Positions 62,546-64,000 of a DNA stretch of 64,000 nt are shown piece by piece. The position numbers were made by a program, and so were the translations under genes. Under the pieces are notes generated by a model. It was not told the origin of the DNA. It saw only the letters and a list, made by a program, of their open reading frames with translations, and ran no database searches. The stretch comes from Periplaneta americana. Lineage: Eukaryota > Arthropoda > Insecta > Blattodea > Blattidae. The DNA lies in the NCBI RefSeq assembly GCF_040183065.1, contig NC_091123.1:5940001-6004000 (forward strand), written 5' to 3'. Positions within the stretch are counted from its first letter, which is position 1, and each line of letters begins with the position of its first letter.

Positions 62546-63470
62546 TTATTATTATTAAAACGTCATAGGGAATATATCTTTTCGTGTTTCTACGGCTTGA
62601 TTTCATCCTCGGATATCGATGGTTAATTATAGCTACCAGGCCTACTAATAATGACAATTTTGCTTCTATTAATAATTGTAGTTATAATTTGTTATTATTC
62701 TGGATAGTTAATTTTCTCCCTTTAAACGCGAGGCAAATTTTAATATAACAATTTTGTTTCCCTTTTTCACAGTTAGTATTTTTGGCAGCTCCTAGTGGGT
62801 GTACTGCAGTCCGCTTACAGATATAAATGTCACAAATGTTACTTTTGTTACTATGGATACCGAAAGAACTGGAGCGCAGAACCCGGGTGATGAAATGGAG
62901 GCAGAATAAAAAAAGTGAAGGCTAGGCGGTGACACACAATGATACGAAATGTGAACAAAAAAACACGTAAGGAATATAACATTCAGCTGGAAACTGCCTG
63001 TCTCCTGGAATTGCTGTTTAAGGGATATAAAGAGACGTCTATGAGTGGAAAACACGCCTCAACTCTTCCAGTTTGTCTTTGCTTTCGAAATTATTAACAC
63101 ACACAGCTAGATACAGGGTGTGCTGTTCAACTTACTATCCGTGTTTTATATTTTTTTTACTGATAAGAGGACAAAGATATCACTGGTTACCTTGCAACTT
63201 CTTTACTGTGTTAACTTTTTAGGAAATTGTCTGGTTGACTAGTTTTGAAGTGATATTCCTCATTGTCCAAAGCCTAGTGAAGGTCCCGCGCTATCTTCTG
63301 GTTTCCTGTTGTGGTGGGGTGTATTCATGATTGTGTCAAAAAAGGTGTGTGTTTTGAAATTGAATTGAGTGTTCAGGATGTGTTTAGAATAATATTACAT
63401 TTACAAACATGCGATAAGTGTCTTTTTTCTGGTTTTTTGGTTCTATTATTTTCATGTCTCTGTCTATGTT
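62546..63470. other. no recognised gene
   Basis: AT-rich. ACAGGGTGTGCTGTTCAACT at 63115 looks like the left end of a TA-inserting element; no partner found before the window ends. Confidence 0.4.
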
Positions 63471-63640
63471 GTATGTATGTATGTATTTATTTACACTGCA
63501 AGTGGGCAAGCACCCGGTGGCAGTGGTATACACAATATAAACAATACACAATAAAATGATAAGCAATACACAATAAAATTGCAATACACGATACAATTAT
63601 ACAATACACAATACAATTATGTACACAATACAATAAGAAT
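63471..63640 (-). mobile_element. non-LTR 3' end with CATA tail (copy 3)
   Basis: Minus strand TATACCACTGCCACCGGGTG, CTTGCCCACTTGCAGTG, then a short CATA run (63470-63482). Diverged relative of the ends at 37906 and 58271. Confidence 0.65.
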
Positions 63641-63926
63641 ACCGAATTAGCTGTTACAAACCTTACACTTGCCAAAATATTAGTTTTTTTTAATATGAAA
63701 ATCTACATTGTTAAGAAAATTAATTTAAATTATTTGTAATTATTTAGGCCTAGGACAAATTAGTTACTAGGTAACGATGAAATTGGAGGGATTTTTTGCG
63801 TCCCGCCTCGAATCGAAGCAAGACTCGGGACTTTTATATAAAAATCGGGACATCTGCCAAATCGGGATATATGGCAACCCTGATTACAGGTAATGACGGA
63901 TTTATTATTTCATGGGTCCAATTTAT
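63641..63926. other. no recognised feature
   Basis: Includes AATCGGGACATCTGCCAAAT with a partial repeat CGGGACTTTTATATAAAAAT before it; unassigned. Confidence 0.35.
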
Positions 63927-64000
63927 TTTGTGCGAGATCGTGCGTATTTGCTTGTTTTCCGCACAGAACCAATACGCGGTAAGTGTGAAATACCACATTC
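63927..64000 (-). repeat. dispersed repeat, CGCG(T/G)ATTGGTT type (copy 2, cut by window end)
   Basis: Reverse complement of 29188-29270: GTGCGAGATCGTGCGTATTT then GCTTGTTTTCCGCACAGAAC. Continues off the window. Confidence 0.7.

Overview
The window is eukaryotic, almost certainly insect, nuclear DNA. It is AT-rich, has no operons and no compact genes, and is dominated by transposable elements, tRNA-derived SINEs and kilobase-scale simple-sequence arrays. The recurring RTE-type reverse transcriptase ([45 protein letters not shown]) with a GTAA-repeat tail, together with the SINE families, matches what I remember of cockroach genomes. Periplaneta americana or a close relative in Blattodea is my best guess. 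That is inference from memory, not a search.

Only a few stretches look like host gene. The best is 27,907-27,976 (+): a start codon, a signal-peptide-like 23-residue coding exon and a consensus GTAAGT donor, preceded by a GC-rich leader. Two further GC-rich segments look like internal exons: 11,833-11,987 (+), with AG before it, GTGAGT after it and one fully open frame, and 39,996-40,115 (-), 40 open codons between a good acceptor and a GTGAGT donor. No product can be named for any of them. If the 27.9 kb exon is real, much of what follows may be its first intron.

Layout. 0-4 kb: RTE 3' end, a non-LTR fragment with a TATC tail and a 1.3 kb AAAT array. 4.5-7.1 kb: a hAT element (perfect 8-bp target duplication) split by a Tc1 element (TA duplication) with an intact transposase frame but a D-to-N change at the first catalytic position. 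7.6-9.2 kb: RTE copy and a transposase scrap. 9.75-11.7 kb: pyrimidine tract. 12-15 kb: MITE, two SINEs, a deleted mariner-like element. 15.6-16.7 kb: purine tract. 17-21 kb: a CR1/L2-like element containing an RTE copy that contains a SINE. 21-27 kb: repeats and four RTE/transposase fragments. 28-34 kb: putative intron, an AGT/AGC array and a second RT family in two consecutive copies. 34-38 kb: ATGT arrays, SINE, two long-inverted-repeat DNA elements. 39-45 kb: the densest nesting (element X, MITE, SINEs, second hAT copy). 45-54 kb: RTE copies, a 2.1 kb minisatellite and an IS630/mariner element carrying two SINEs. 54.7-56.8 kb: 71-bp minisatellite. 57-64 kb: SINEs, non-LTR 3' ends and a second hAT-type element.

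How the parts relate. At least nine RTE copies, all 5' truncated, supply the GTAA tails. At least six non-LTR 3' ends share a GAAGGCC hairpin but carry different microsatellite tails, so many of the microsatellites are retroelement tails. Four SINE families (A, B, C, D; twelve copies) are mostly the youngest layer, and seven retain recognisable target duplications. I found no convincing undescribed functional system. The points most worth following are the three candidate exons, the shared hairpin and the nesting chronology.
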